Below, in pieces: positions 1-5,992 of a stretch of DNA of 7,759 nt. Every line of letters begins with the position of its first letter. Positions within the stretch are counted from its first letter, which is position 1. A program made the position numbers and the translations under genes. The stretch lies in contig CAJCJE010000026.1 of NCBI GenBank assembly GCA_903970565.1, positions 1 through 7,759 of the forward strand, written 5' to 3'. This stretch comes from Candidatus Melainabacteria bacterium (GTDB lineage: Bacteria; Actinomycetota; Actinomycetes; Mycobacteriales; Pseudonocardiaceae). Under the pieces are notes generated by a model. The model worked only from the letters and a program-made list of their open reading frames with translations, did no database searches and had not been told where the DNA came from.

Positions 1-383
1 TGGACGTCAACGACGACTCGACGGCGGCCAGCGCGACCATCGTGCAGTGGCAGGACAACGGTGGCAAGGACCAACAGTGGTACGTCCGAGCAACCGGCGG
101 CGGCTATTACTCGATCACCAACGTCAACAGCGGCCAGGTGCTGAACATCCCCGGCCCCACCACCACCGCCGGCACCCAGCTCATCCAGTTCCCGGACGAC
201 GGCGACACCAACTCGCGTTGGCAACTGCTCGACGCCGGCCCGAACGAGGTCACCCTGGTCAGCGAGTACGACGGTCAGGTCGCGGACTCCGACAACAACT
301 CCCTCTCCGACGGAGCCTCGATCATCCAGTGGCCGGCCAACGGTGGCAGCAACCAGGACTGGTCGCTGGTGCCCACCTCCTGA
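1..383 (+). CDS. C-terminal end of a ricin-type beta-trefoil (CBM13-like) protein, 5' truncated
   Basis: The open frame enters at the window edge (first full codon at base 3) and stops with TGA at 381-383, so only the last 126 residues are visible. They contain three Q-x-W-type repeats, with motifs QQW, SRW and QDW spaced about 45-50 residues apart, each preceded by a hydrophobic I-x-Q-W/F segment (IVQW, LIQF, IIQW). This is the signature of a ricin B lectin-like trefoil that binds sugars. The domain is Asp/Asn/Gly-rich and has no cysteines, unlike the Cys-containing trefoil of the arabinofuranosidase at the other end of the window. Such modules usually sit at the C-terminus of secreted glycosidases, but the catalytic part lies outside the window, so the enzyme class cannot be stated. 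Domain call is firm; function of the whole protein is unknown. Confidence 0.85.
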   Translation, partial: DVNDDSTAASATIVQWQDNGGKDQQWYVRATGGGYYSITNVNSGQVLNIPGPTTTAGTQLIQFPDDGDTNSRWQLLDAGPNEVTLVSEYDGQVADSDNNSLSDGASIIQWPANGGSNQDWSLVPTS

Positions 384-417
384 CCACGGCGCCGTCAGGC
401 GCGCGGGAATACGCCAA

Positions 418-450
418 CCGGGACACCTGTCCGTCGAACGACTGTCCCGG
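418..450 (+). terminator. Possible hairpin terminator after the ricin-domain gene
   Basis: The arms CCGGGACA (418-425) and TGTCCCGG (443-450) are perfect reverse complements, 8 bp, with a 17-nt loop. It lies 35 nt after the stop of the upstream gene. A smaller hairpin, GCGCC-GTCA-GGCGC (389-402), sits almost directly after that stop. Neither has a U-tract, which is common for actinobacterial terminators. The position supports a terminator role; no direct evidence. Confidence 0.4.
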
Positions 451-538
451 CCTTCCGGAATGCACGGCCGAACGGGACCGAACGCATTGTCGAGGGCTGA
501 CGGAATCCACTTGTCCACCGGCCGGCCGACCCATTCCG

Positions 539-567
539 TTGACCTGTAAACAAAGAAATGGTAATAG
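539..567 (+). promoter_or_regulatory. Possible promoter for the oxygenase operon
   Basis: TTGACC (539-544) is one base from the -35 consensus. TAATAG (562-567) follows after a 17-nt spacer, in the only AT-rich patch of this intergenic region. The -10 match is modest (first two bases and position five), so the promoter is plausible rather than certain. It would give a leader of roughly 240 nt before the GTG at 814. Confidence 0.35.
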
Positions 568-577
568 ACGCAGGTCA
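540..577. repeat. 7-bp inverted repeat flanking the promoter candidate (possible operator)
   Basis: TGACCTG (540-546) and CAGGTCA (571-577) are exact reverse complements separated by 24 nt. The left arm overlaps the -35 candidate and the right arm lies just past the -10 candidate. This is where a repressor bridging the promoter, or two half-site binders, would act. The arms are short and chance occurrence is possible. Confidence 0.3.
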
Positions 578-801
578 GAAAGTCGGCAGTACGACATCGA
601 ACCGGACATGATCATCGCGTCCAAGGCGCTGAGCGGAAGTGGGCGCCCCGGTCGCGTTGATCATGTACGACGAGGCGCTGGACCCCATCCGGGTGGCTCG
701 CGTCACAAACCTCTTCGCCACGCCCGATGTGAGCTGCGAGGGTGGAAAGCCCCAGCGAGACCGCGTCGGCGGGACACACCGAGGTGTCCATGCTCCTGGC
801 C

Positions 802-809
802 GGAGGTGA
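802..809 (+). promoter_or_regulatory. Strong ribosome binding site deciding the GTG start at 814
   Basis: GGAGGTGA matches the 16S rRNA anti-Shine-Dalgarno over eight bases. The GGAGG core ends 7 nt before the GTG at 814. No other in-frame start of the oxygenase gene has a site this good; the next best is GGAG (906-909), 6 nt before the ATG at 916. Confidence 0.6.
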
Positions 810-813
810 GCCT

Positions 814-1764
814 GTGACGGCACGTGGCACGGACCGCGTGGCCGCCCGGTACCGGCCCGCCGCACCACGGTTGCGCACGGCGGAAGGGGCCAGGTTGAGC
901 ATCGCGGAGTCACCGATGTTGGACCAGTTCGTCGACACCGACCGATATCCGATCGACAAGCCGGGCGATCCCGCCTGGCAGGAGGAGATCGACCGGACTC
1001 GGCGCGAACTGGACACCGTGGGCTGTCGGGTCATCCCCGACTTCATCCGCCCGGAGCTGCACGAGAGCCTGCGCCGGGAAGGCGCGGACATCGCGCCCCT
1101 GGCGTACTACGAGACCGAGATCGTCAACGCCTACAACCTGGCGATCGACACGCCGCTGCCCGCCGGCCATCCCGGCACCACCACGATGGAGCGCGGCAAC
1201 GCTTTCGTTGCCTACGACCGTGTTCCGGCCGATGCGATCATCCGCCGGTTGTACACCGACCCGGCCTTCCAGCATTTCATCGCGAGCTGTTTCGGGCTGC
1301 CCCGGGTGCACGAGCTGGCCGATCCGCTGTCCCGGCTGTGCCTGAACGTCATCAACCCCGGCAAGAGCCATCCCTGGCACTTCGACACCAACGAGTTCAC
1401 CGTGAGCATGGTGACCCAAACGCCGGAATCGGGCGGGGAGTTCCAGTTCTGCCCGAACATCAGGTCGGCGGAGGCGGAGAATTTCCACGACGTCCGAGCG
1501 GTGCTCGCCGGGCGCGGCGAGCACCTGATCCGCCGGCTCACCCTGCGCCCCGGCGACCTGCAACTGTTCAAGGGCCGGTACTCGCTGCACCAGGTGAGCC
1601 CGGTGCGCGGCGCGCTGGCCCGCCATACCGCGATCTTCGCCTACACCGAGCAGCCCGGCGTCGTCGGCAGCGTGGCTCGGACCCGGCAGCTGTTCGGTCG
1701 GGTGCTGCCCGAACACCTGGCCGCGCAGGGTGGTGCGGTCCGGGTCGACCAACTACTCGACTGA
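814..1764 (+). CDS. 2-oxoglutarate/Fe(II)-dependent oxygenase, BesD/ArpA-like; predicted amino-acid hydroxylase
   Basis: Predicted cytosolic non-heme iron oxygenase that would couple 2-oxoglutarate decarboxylation to C-H hydroxylation. In the 316-aa form from GTG 814, the iron ligands are H189 and D191 (W-H-F-D) and H259 (S-L-H-Q-V). R270, 11 residues after H259 in R-H-T-A-I-F-A-Y, fits the 2-oxoglutarate carboxylate binder. The stretch from HFD through N-E-F, G-G-E-F and P-N-I-R to E-N is characteristic of the family containing the free-lysine halogenase BesD. Those halogenases have Gly in place of the Asp ligand; D191 here predicts hydroxylation. Start is uncertain: GTG 814 has a near-perfect Shine-Dalgarno, but family-like sequence begins near ATG 916 (282 aa), which also has GGAG; 742 GTG is weaker. 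First gene of the operon, 51 nt before the methyltransferase. Free lysine or another amino acid as substrate is inference. Confidence 0.82.
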   Translation: MTARGTDRVAARYRPAAPRLRTAEGARLSIAESPMLDQFVDTDRYPIDKPGDPAWQEEIDRTRRELDTVGCRVIPDFIRPELHESLRREGADIAPLAYYETEIVNAYNLAIDTPLPAGHPGTTTMERGNAFVAYDRVPADAIIRRLYTDPAFQHFIASCFGLPRVHELADPLSRLCLNVINPGKSHPWHFDTNEFTVSMVTQTPESGGEFQFCPNIRSAEAENFHDVRAVLAGRGEHLIRRLTLRPGDLQLFKGRYSLHQVSPVRGALARHTAIFAYTEQPGVVGSVARTRQLFGRVLPEHLAAQGGAVRVDQLLD

Positions 1765-1815
1765 GAGCCGTTGACAGCTGCGCATTGGCCGGGTGCCGGA
1801 AGGACGGGGAGTCGC

Positions 1816-2694
1816 GTGCGATTCGACGAGACCGGATTCGATGAGACCGGGAAAGCCTCGTTCGATCACATCTACACCCAACCGGACCCCAGGGCATATT
1901 TCAGCACGCTGCGCGGGCTGGACTACCGCATCCCGCAGCTGGCCAAACCGTATTTCGCCGAACTGATCGAGCAGTGCCGGACGATCCGCGGCATCGAGGT
2001 GCCGCAACTGCTGGACATCGGCAGTTCCTACGGCATCAACGCCGCGCTGCTGCGGTGCGACACGACGATGGACCAGCTCTACCAGCGCTACTGCGACGCC
2101 GAATCCTCCTCCACGGCCGAGTTGGTGGCGCGCGACGCGGAGTTCGTCCGATCCCGTGGCGGCCGGACCCGTGCCCGGTTGCTCGGCCTCGACGTGTCCG
2201 AACCGGCACTGTCCTATGCCGCCAGGGCGGGATTCCTCGACGACGGTGTCCTGGCCGACCTGGAGAGCGCCGATCCGACCCCCGAGCAGCGCGCCCGGCT
2301 CGCCGGGACCGATCTGGTCGTCTCGACCGGGTGTCTCGGCTATGTCGGCGCGAAGACGATTTCTCGAGTGGTCGCGGCCTGCGCGGACCGCGCCCCGTGG
2401 ATGGCGCACTTCGTCCTGCGAATGTTCCCGTTCGACCCGATCGCGGAGAGCCTCGCCGGTTTCGGCTACGACACCGTCCGGGTCGACGGGGCGTTCCGGC
2501 AGCGCCGGTTCACCTCGGCGGAGGAGCAGTCGCAGGTGCTGGACACGCTGGCCGGCCTCGGTGTCGACCCGAGCGGGCTGGAAACCACCGGCTGGTTCTA
2601 CGCCCAGCTCTACGTGTCGCGCACCGCGCACCGACCCGGTCCCACCGTGTTCGATCTCGCGTCGAACACGGTTGTAGGCTCCGCACTCCGATGA
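1816..2694 (+). CDS. Class I SAM-dependent methyltransferase
   Basis: Predicted 292-aa soluble methyltransferase of the Rossmann-like class I fold. Motif I, the SAM-binding glycine loop, is L-D-I-G-S-S-Y-G at residues 66-73. The acidic end of strand 2 that binds the ribose is D126 in G-L-D-V-S. Motif IV region is D166-L-V-V-S-T-G-C-L-G-Y. The C-terminal half is rich in aromatic and hydrophobic residues and should complete the sheet and the substrate pocket. GTG 1816 is chosen because GGGGAG (1806-1811) lies 4 nt upstream; a TTG at 1771 in the same frame has no ribosome site. The gene starts 51 nt after the oxygenase stop, and its TGA overlaps the ATG of a mini-cistron that leads into the acyltransferase gene. 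The methyl acceptor cannot be read from sequence. Context suggests the amine or hydroxyl of the oxygenase product, and N-methylation would best suit the next enzyme. Confidence 0.8.
   Translation: MRFDETGFDETGKASFDHIYTQPDPRAYFSTLRGLDYRIPQLAKPYFAELIEQCRTIRGIEVPQLLDIGSSYGINAALLRCDTTMDQLYQRYCDAESSSTAELVARDAEFVRSRGGRTRARLLGLDVSEPALSYAARAGFLDDGVLADLESADPTPEQRARLAGTDLVVSTGCLGYVGAKTISRVVAACADRAPWMAHFVLRMFPFDPIAESLAGFGYDTVRVDGAFRQRRFTSAEEQSQVLDTLAGLGVDPSGLETTGWFYAQLYVSRTAHRPGPTVFDLASNTVVGSALR
1821..1850 (+). repeat. In-frame 15-bp tandem duplication at the methyltransferase N-terminus
   Basis: ATTCGACGAGACCGG (1821-1835) is followed immediately by ATTCGATGAGACCGG (1836-1850), 14 of 15 bases identical. 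It encodes F-D-E-T-G twice, at residues 3-12, before the folded domain. The single difference is silent (GAC/GAT), so this looks like a small slippage duplication tolerated in a flexible N-terminus. Confidence 0.85.
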
Positions 2695-2732
2695 GCATCG
2701 CCCAGCCACTGACGCCGAAGGTGGAAACGTGA
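2691..2732 (+). CDS. 13-codon mini-cistron coupling the methyltransferase and acyltransferase genes
   Basis: ATG at 2691 overlaps the methyltransferase TGA (ATGA, 2691-2694). The frame runs 13 codons (MSIAQPLTPKVET) and stops at TGA 2730-2732, which overlaps the acyltransferase start (GTGA, 2729-2732). Double overlap of this type is a classic arrangement for translational reinitiation. The ribosome would pass from gene to gene without leaving the mRNA, and the small peptide itself may have no role. No clear Shine-Dalgarno precedes the ATG, as expected if translation depends on coupling. The overlaps are seen; expression is inferred and chance is possible. Confidence 0.4.
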   Translation: MSIAQPLTPKVET

Positions 2733-4537
2733 ACAGCACCCCGCAATGGTCGAGTCGCACCTTCGGCAATGAGGACCGGCTGCCCAGAGTGCCGGTGCCG
2801 ACCCTGGAAGACAGCTGCGCACGGTTGCTGACCTGGTGCGCGCCGCTGCTGACCGAGGCGGAGCTGGCCACGACCACCACGGCGGTCGAGGAGTTCCTGC
2901 GGCCGGAGGGTCCCGCCCGAACCCTGCACGCGGCGCTGCTCGACTACGACGCGCAGGAGGGTGTCCGAAGTTGGCTGGACCTGTTCTGGCCGTCCCGATA
3001 CCTCGGCCGCCGGGACCGCATCGCGCTCAACGCCAACTTCTTCTTCCTGTTCCGCGACACGAACGAGGACCAACTGGAACGCGCGGCCGGACTCGTCGCC
3101 GGCGCGGTCGACTACAAGACGCGCCTGGATGCCGAACTGGTGGCCCCGATCATCCAGCGCGGGCAGCCGCTGTCGATGGAGCAGAACAAGTTCCTCTTCT
3201 CCGCCACCCGTATTCCCGGTGCCGAGCAGGACACCGTGCGAGTGCCCTACAGCGCGGCATGGCCGGGGCCATCCACGGCCCGGCACATCGTGGTCTTCTT
3301 CCGTGGCAACGCATTCCGGTTGGACGTCATCGCGCCGGACGGTCGGCCGCACGGCCTCGACGATCTCGTCGACGGGCTGCGCGCGGTCATGAAGGCGGGC
3401 GCGGAGCGCGCCGAGGACGACAGCAGCGTGGGGCATCTGACGACGAAGGCGCGGGCGGACTGGGCGGCGAGCCGAGCGCGGCTGCTGGCCGCCGATCCCG
3501 CCAACGCCGACGCGCTCGACACGATCGAGACCGCGCTGTTGTGCCTGACGTTGGAGGACTTCAGCCCGGCGGACACCCTCGCGGCCTGTGACCAGCTGCT
3601 GCACGGCAACAGCGGCAACCGGTGGTTCGACAAGGCGCTGTCGCTGATCGTCTTCGCCGACGGCCGGGCCGGCATCAACATCGAACACTGCGGGCTGGAC
3701 GGGACCACCATCCTGAGCTTCGTCGACTTCGTGCTCGGCACCCCGGCAGCCGACCACGCAGCCGCAGCCGGCGCCGTTTCACAGGGCCAGCCGGCCGTCG
3801 AGGCCGTCACGTTCGCGTTGGACGCCGAACTGCGGGCCGATGTGCTGGCGGCGGCCCGCTCCTTCGCCGACTACGCGGCGAACACCGCGACCACCACCCT
3901 GGCCTTCGACGACTTCGGCGCGAACCAGGCCAAGGAACTGCACATCTCCCCGGATGCCTTCGTCCAGATGGCCTACCAGCTCGCGCACCACCGCGCCAAG
4001 GGCCTGATCGGCGCCACCTACGAGTCCATCGCCACCCGCCAGTACCAGGGCGGGCGCACCGAGGCGATGCGCGTGGTGACCCCGGAGGTTCTCGCATTCG
4101 TCGCCGCGATGGACGACCCGGCCGTCGAGCGCGCGCAGCGGGTCGCGGCACTGCGCGCGGCGGCGGACAAGCACGTCGAGCGGGCCAGGGACTGCCAGGC
4201 CGGGGCCGCACCCGAACAGCACCTGTGGGAACTGCTGATGATCCAGCAGCGACGGGGAGCAGAACTCGGCGCGACCGAACACCTTGCGCTGTACGACACG
4301 CCCGGTTGGCGGATCATGCGCGACGACTACCTCAGCACCAGTTCGGCGCCGTCGCACCTGATCCAGTTCTTCGGGTTCGGCTCGACCAGCGCGCAGTGCA
4401 TCGGCATCGCCTACGTGCTGCTGCCGGAACGCTTCAACATCTACCTGAGCACCCCGCGCCCGGCCGCCCCCGAGATGTACACCTTCGCCACGAAACTCAC
4501 CGAAGCCGTGCGGGAACTGCGCGAACTGCTCGCCTGA
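2729..4537 (+). CDS. Carnitine/choline O-acyltransferase-family enzyme
   Basis: 602 aa, the usual full length for this mostly eukaryotic family that moves acyl groups between CoA and a hydroxylated quaternary ammonium. The N-terminus has the family's L-P-x-x-P-V-P-T-L motif. Catalytic H320 lies in I-E-H-C-G-L-D-G, with D324 four residues on, where mouse carnitine acetyltransferase has H343 and E347. T-Y-E-S-I-A-T-R followed by G-G-R-T-E gives Y431 and T444, spaced 13 as in Y452 and T465, the carnitine carboxylate contacts. L-S-T-S (S536-S538) and G-F-G follow near the C-terminus. The residue aligned with the carboxylate-binding R518 is Q497 (E-Q-H-L), which is odd. No signal or membrane segment, so cytosolic. 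GTG 2729 has GAAGGTGG at 2717-2724. Last gene of the operon. Predicted to O-acylate the product of the two upstream enzymes, using acyl-CoA or a carrier protein; this is inference. Confidence 0.9.
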   Translation: MNSTPQWSSRTFGNEDRLPRVPVPTLEDSCARLLTWCAPLLTEAELATTTTAVEEFLRPEGPARTLHAALLDYDAQEGVRSWLDLFWPSRYLGRRDRIALNANFFFLFRDTNEDQLERAAGLVAGAVDYKTRLDAELVAPIIQRGQPLSMEQNKFLFSATRIPGAEQDTVRVPYSAAWPGPSTARHIVVFFRGNAFRLDVIAPDGRPHGLDDLVDGLRAVMKAGAERAEDDSSVGHLTTKARADWAASRARLLAADPANADALDTIETALLCLTLEDFSPADTLAACDQLLHGNSGNRWFDKALSLIVFADGRAGINIEHCGLDGTTILSFVDFVLGTPAADHAAAAGAVSQGQPAVEAVTFALDAELRADVLAAARSFADYAANTATTTLAFDDFGANQAKELHISPDAFVQMAYQLAHHRAKGLIGATYESIATRQYQGGRTEAMRVVTPEVLAFVAAMDDPAVERAQRVAALRAAADKHVERARDCQAGAAPEQHLWELLMIQQRRGAELGATEHLALYDTPGWRIMRDDYLSTSSAPSHLIQFFGFGSTSAQCIGIAYVLLPERFNIYLSTPRPAAPEMYTFATKLTEAVRELRELLA

Positions 4538-4557
4538 CAGTCCCGGTTCATCCCTCC

Positions 4558-4590
4558 GCCGGCCACCGCGACCGATTCGCGGTGGCCGGC
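4558..4590 (+). terminator. Strong hairpin terminator of the three-gene operon
   Basis: A perfect 13-bp stem (4558-4570 with 4578-4590, GCCGGCCACCGCG and its complement) encloses a 7-nt loop, ACCGATT. It begins 20 nt after the acyltransferase stop. There is no U-tract, but such U-less GC stems are common after actinobacterial operons. It separates the operon from the gene at 4700. Confidence 0.75.
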
Positions 4591-4600
4591 CGAATGCCGC

Positions 4601-4649
4601 GTAGCCGGCGCCGGCGCCGCGCACCGCTAGAGTGAACCCGGTAGCCGGC
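4601..4649 (+). repeat. GTAGCCGGC direct repeats, 40-bp period, flanking a -10 candidate
   Basis: GTAGCCGGC occurs at 4601-4609 and 4641-4649, one copy on each side of TAGAGT (4628-4633). The 40-bp spacing is close to four helical turns. The left copy overlaps a 12-bp palindrome, GCCGGCGCCGGC (4604-4615). Could be operator half-sites; also plausible as chance in GC-rich DNA. Confidence 0.3.
4628..4633 (+). promoter_or_regulatory. -10 candidate for the hypothetical gene at 4700
   Basis: TAGAGT fits the TANNNT pattern usual for actinobacterial housekeeping promoters. It lies about 67 nt upstream of the chosen ATG and just after the operon terminator. No recognisable -35 is present; the bases 17-18 nt upstream are GC only. 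Confidence 0.4.
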
Positions 4650-4699
4650 AGAACGCTGTGACCGGAGTGGACAGGCCGATATGGCGCGAGGGGGGACCG

Positions 4700-5731
4700 A
4701 TGCAACCGATGCCTTCGGAACGTTCCGTCGCCGCGAAGATCATAACCGCGGAACTGCTGAGGTGTCTTGAGCACACCCCTTCCTTCAGTGGGCGGCGGCT
4801 GCAACCGTGGATGTACCGTATCCGTGAGTGGCCCGGCAAAGTGGTGCCCCTCAACGACGACCAGATCCACGCGGCGGTGCTGACCCTGATCAGTCGCACC
4901 CTCTGGCCCCACGACGAACTCCAGCCGTTGACCAGGGAACTCACCCCTCTTTACGAGGCGGGCTGGTGCAACGACGCGATCGTGCGAGCGATGGAGTACA
5001 ACCCTGACGACACCCGGGCCGCACCCTGGCACGCGGGCACCGGCGACGGCAAGCACCGAGGCGAACTCACCGAATACATCCAACGGCGGCTGCGCAAATG
5101 GCGCCAAGCCGACCCCGACAGCCTCGCCGACGTCAGGACCCACATCCCGCCCACCCCGGTCGTGCGGGCCGTGTCGTTCGACAGGTGGGCGAACAGGATG
5201 CTCGACGTCTACGGCGACTCGCAGCGCGAAGTTCCCAGCAACCCCATGACCGCGACACAGGCCCGGGCCGCCTACGACACCAACCACCGCCGGCGCGGCA
5301 CCCCGCTCGATCGCACCTACCAGCGCGTCGAACGGCTGAACGCCGTCACTCGACAACTCGAAGAACTCGGCGGAGTCATCCCGAACGACCCGACCCGCGA
5401 CGATCACCACTTCGTCGACCCCACCGACGATCTGGTGCTCCTCGCCGATCCCGACGTCCATCGCGCGCTCCGCGACTTCACCGCCACCGAGCAGCGCGGT
5501 CGCCACCACGTCCGCAGGCTGCGTGCGGCCATCAGCCGCGCCCGACTCAATGCAACAGCCCGCAACGCTGTCACGGTCTCGACGATCGCCACGCTCTCGG
5601 CCACCGTCACCCGCCTCGACGGCACCCCCATAGCGCAGGAAACTCTGCGCTATCTACTCGACAAAGGCACTGAACAGTTCCAACCCGGCGATCAGTCCGA
5701 CCCTCATCGGGACGACCATCGCACGGCCTAG
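4700..5731 (+). CDS. Hypothetical protein with a possible helix-turn-helix
   Basis: A 343-aa protein from ATG 4700, chosen because GAGGGGGG lies just upstream; an in-frame GTG at 4658 has no ribosome site. I do not recognise a family with confidence. It has no signal peptide or membrane segment and is rich in Arg, His, Asp and Thr, so it is probably cytosolic. Residues about 82-101 (L-Y-E-A-G-W-C-N-D-A-I-V-R-A-M) have the spacing of a helix-turn-helix and are followed by N-P-D-D and an Arg-rich helix, R-R-L-R-K-W-R (about 129-135). This loosely recalls DNA-binding proteins of actinobacterial mobile elements, which is a weak resemblance only. A second basic stretch near residues 270-295 is helix-prone (R-G-R-H-H-V-R-R-L-R). 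It has its own promoter candidate and follows a terminator, so it is probably not part of the biosynthetic operon, though a regulatory role cannot be excluded. Confidence 0.65.
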   Translation: MQPMPSERSVAAKIITAELLRCLEHTPSFSGRRLQPWMYRIREWPGKVVPLNDDQIHAAVLTLISRTLWPHDELQPLTRELTPLYEAGWCNDAIVRAMEYNPDDTRAAPWHAGTGDGKHRGELTEYIQRRLRKWRQADPDSLADVRTHIPPTPVVRAVSFDRWANRMLDVYGDSQREVPSNPMTATQARAAYDTNHRRRGTPLDRTYQRVERLNAVTRQLEELGGVIPNDPTRDDHHFVDPTDDLVLLADPDVHRALRDFTATEQRGRHHVRRLRAAISRARLNATARNAVTVSTIATLSATVTRLDGTPIAQETLRYLLDKGTEQFQPGDQSDPHRDDHRTA

Positions 5732-5860
5732 AGCCAATTCCACGCGAACTGCTCGCCGGAACACCTCCTCGCACGGCTGACCTCCCCTCCCCTGACCGTT
5801 GCCCGGTGCCGCTTCGACGGATCGGGCCACAGGCGATGCCTGGGCTGTCGGGCCGAGAAA

Positions 5861-5889
5861 CACAGGGCGACGCGGCGTGCCGCCCTGTG
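5861..5889 (+). terminator. Possible hairpin terminator after the hypothetical gene
   Basis: CACAGGGCG (5861-5869) pairs perfectly with CGCCCTGTG (5881-5889), a 9-bp stem with an 11-nt loop and no U-tract. It lies 129 nt after the stop codon at 5731, which is rather far, so it may be a terminator or another RNA structure. Confidence 0.35.
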
Positions 5890-5992
5890 CCCCACGCGGC
5901 CGGGTGTCAACCGCGCTGCCGCGAGCATCCGACAGGACGAAACCGCGGGTCCGACGGCATGGCCGTGGCATACCGCGAACGTTCGACGTGAA

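Larger units (their letters stand above)
384..813. other. Intergenic region without a supported gene
   Basis: 430 bases with no convincing coding sequence. Open frames here on either strand are Arg/Pro-rich or lack recognisable domains and credible ribosome sites. The first part holds hairpins that probably end the ricin-domain gene. The middle (about 545-570) is locally AT-rich and holds a promoter candidate and an inverted repeat. The last part leads into a near-perfect Shine-Dalgarno for the oxygenase gene. An in-frame GTG at 742 could extend the oxygenase upstream, but its ribosome site is weak. Confidence 0.6.

Noticed and set aside
47..817. 256-codon plus-strand frame through the first intergenic region
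   Set aside because: It overlaps the ricin domain in the wrong frame and is Arg/Pro-rich with no domain or ribosome site.
814..1764. Oxygenase as a radical halogenase like BesD
   Set aside because: The iron-binding Asp (D191) is present, whereas halogenases of this family have Gly at that position.
1771..1776. Perfect TTGACA -35 hexamer between oxygenase and methyltransferase genes
   Set aside because: No -10-like sequence lies 15-19 nt downstream; the region there is GC-rich. The short gap fits an operon.
1753..2880. 375-codon minus-strand frame, and similar long minus-strand frames at 910-1752 and 2510-3757
   Set aside because: They lie antisense to the three enzyme genes, whose family motifs are clear. 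Long antisense frames are expected in GC-rich DNA with GC-biased third positions.
3779..5509. 576-codon open frame on the minus strand
   Set aside because: It runs antisense across the end of the acyltransferase, the operon terminator, a promoter candidate and the hypothetical gene. Its Gly/Arg/Val-rich translation has no domain and mirrors codon bias of the + strand genes.
5976..5985. CGAACGTTCG palindrome as a LexA/SOS box
   Set aside because: The actinobacterial SOS box has about four bases between the CGAAC and GTTCG halves; here the halves abut.
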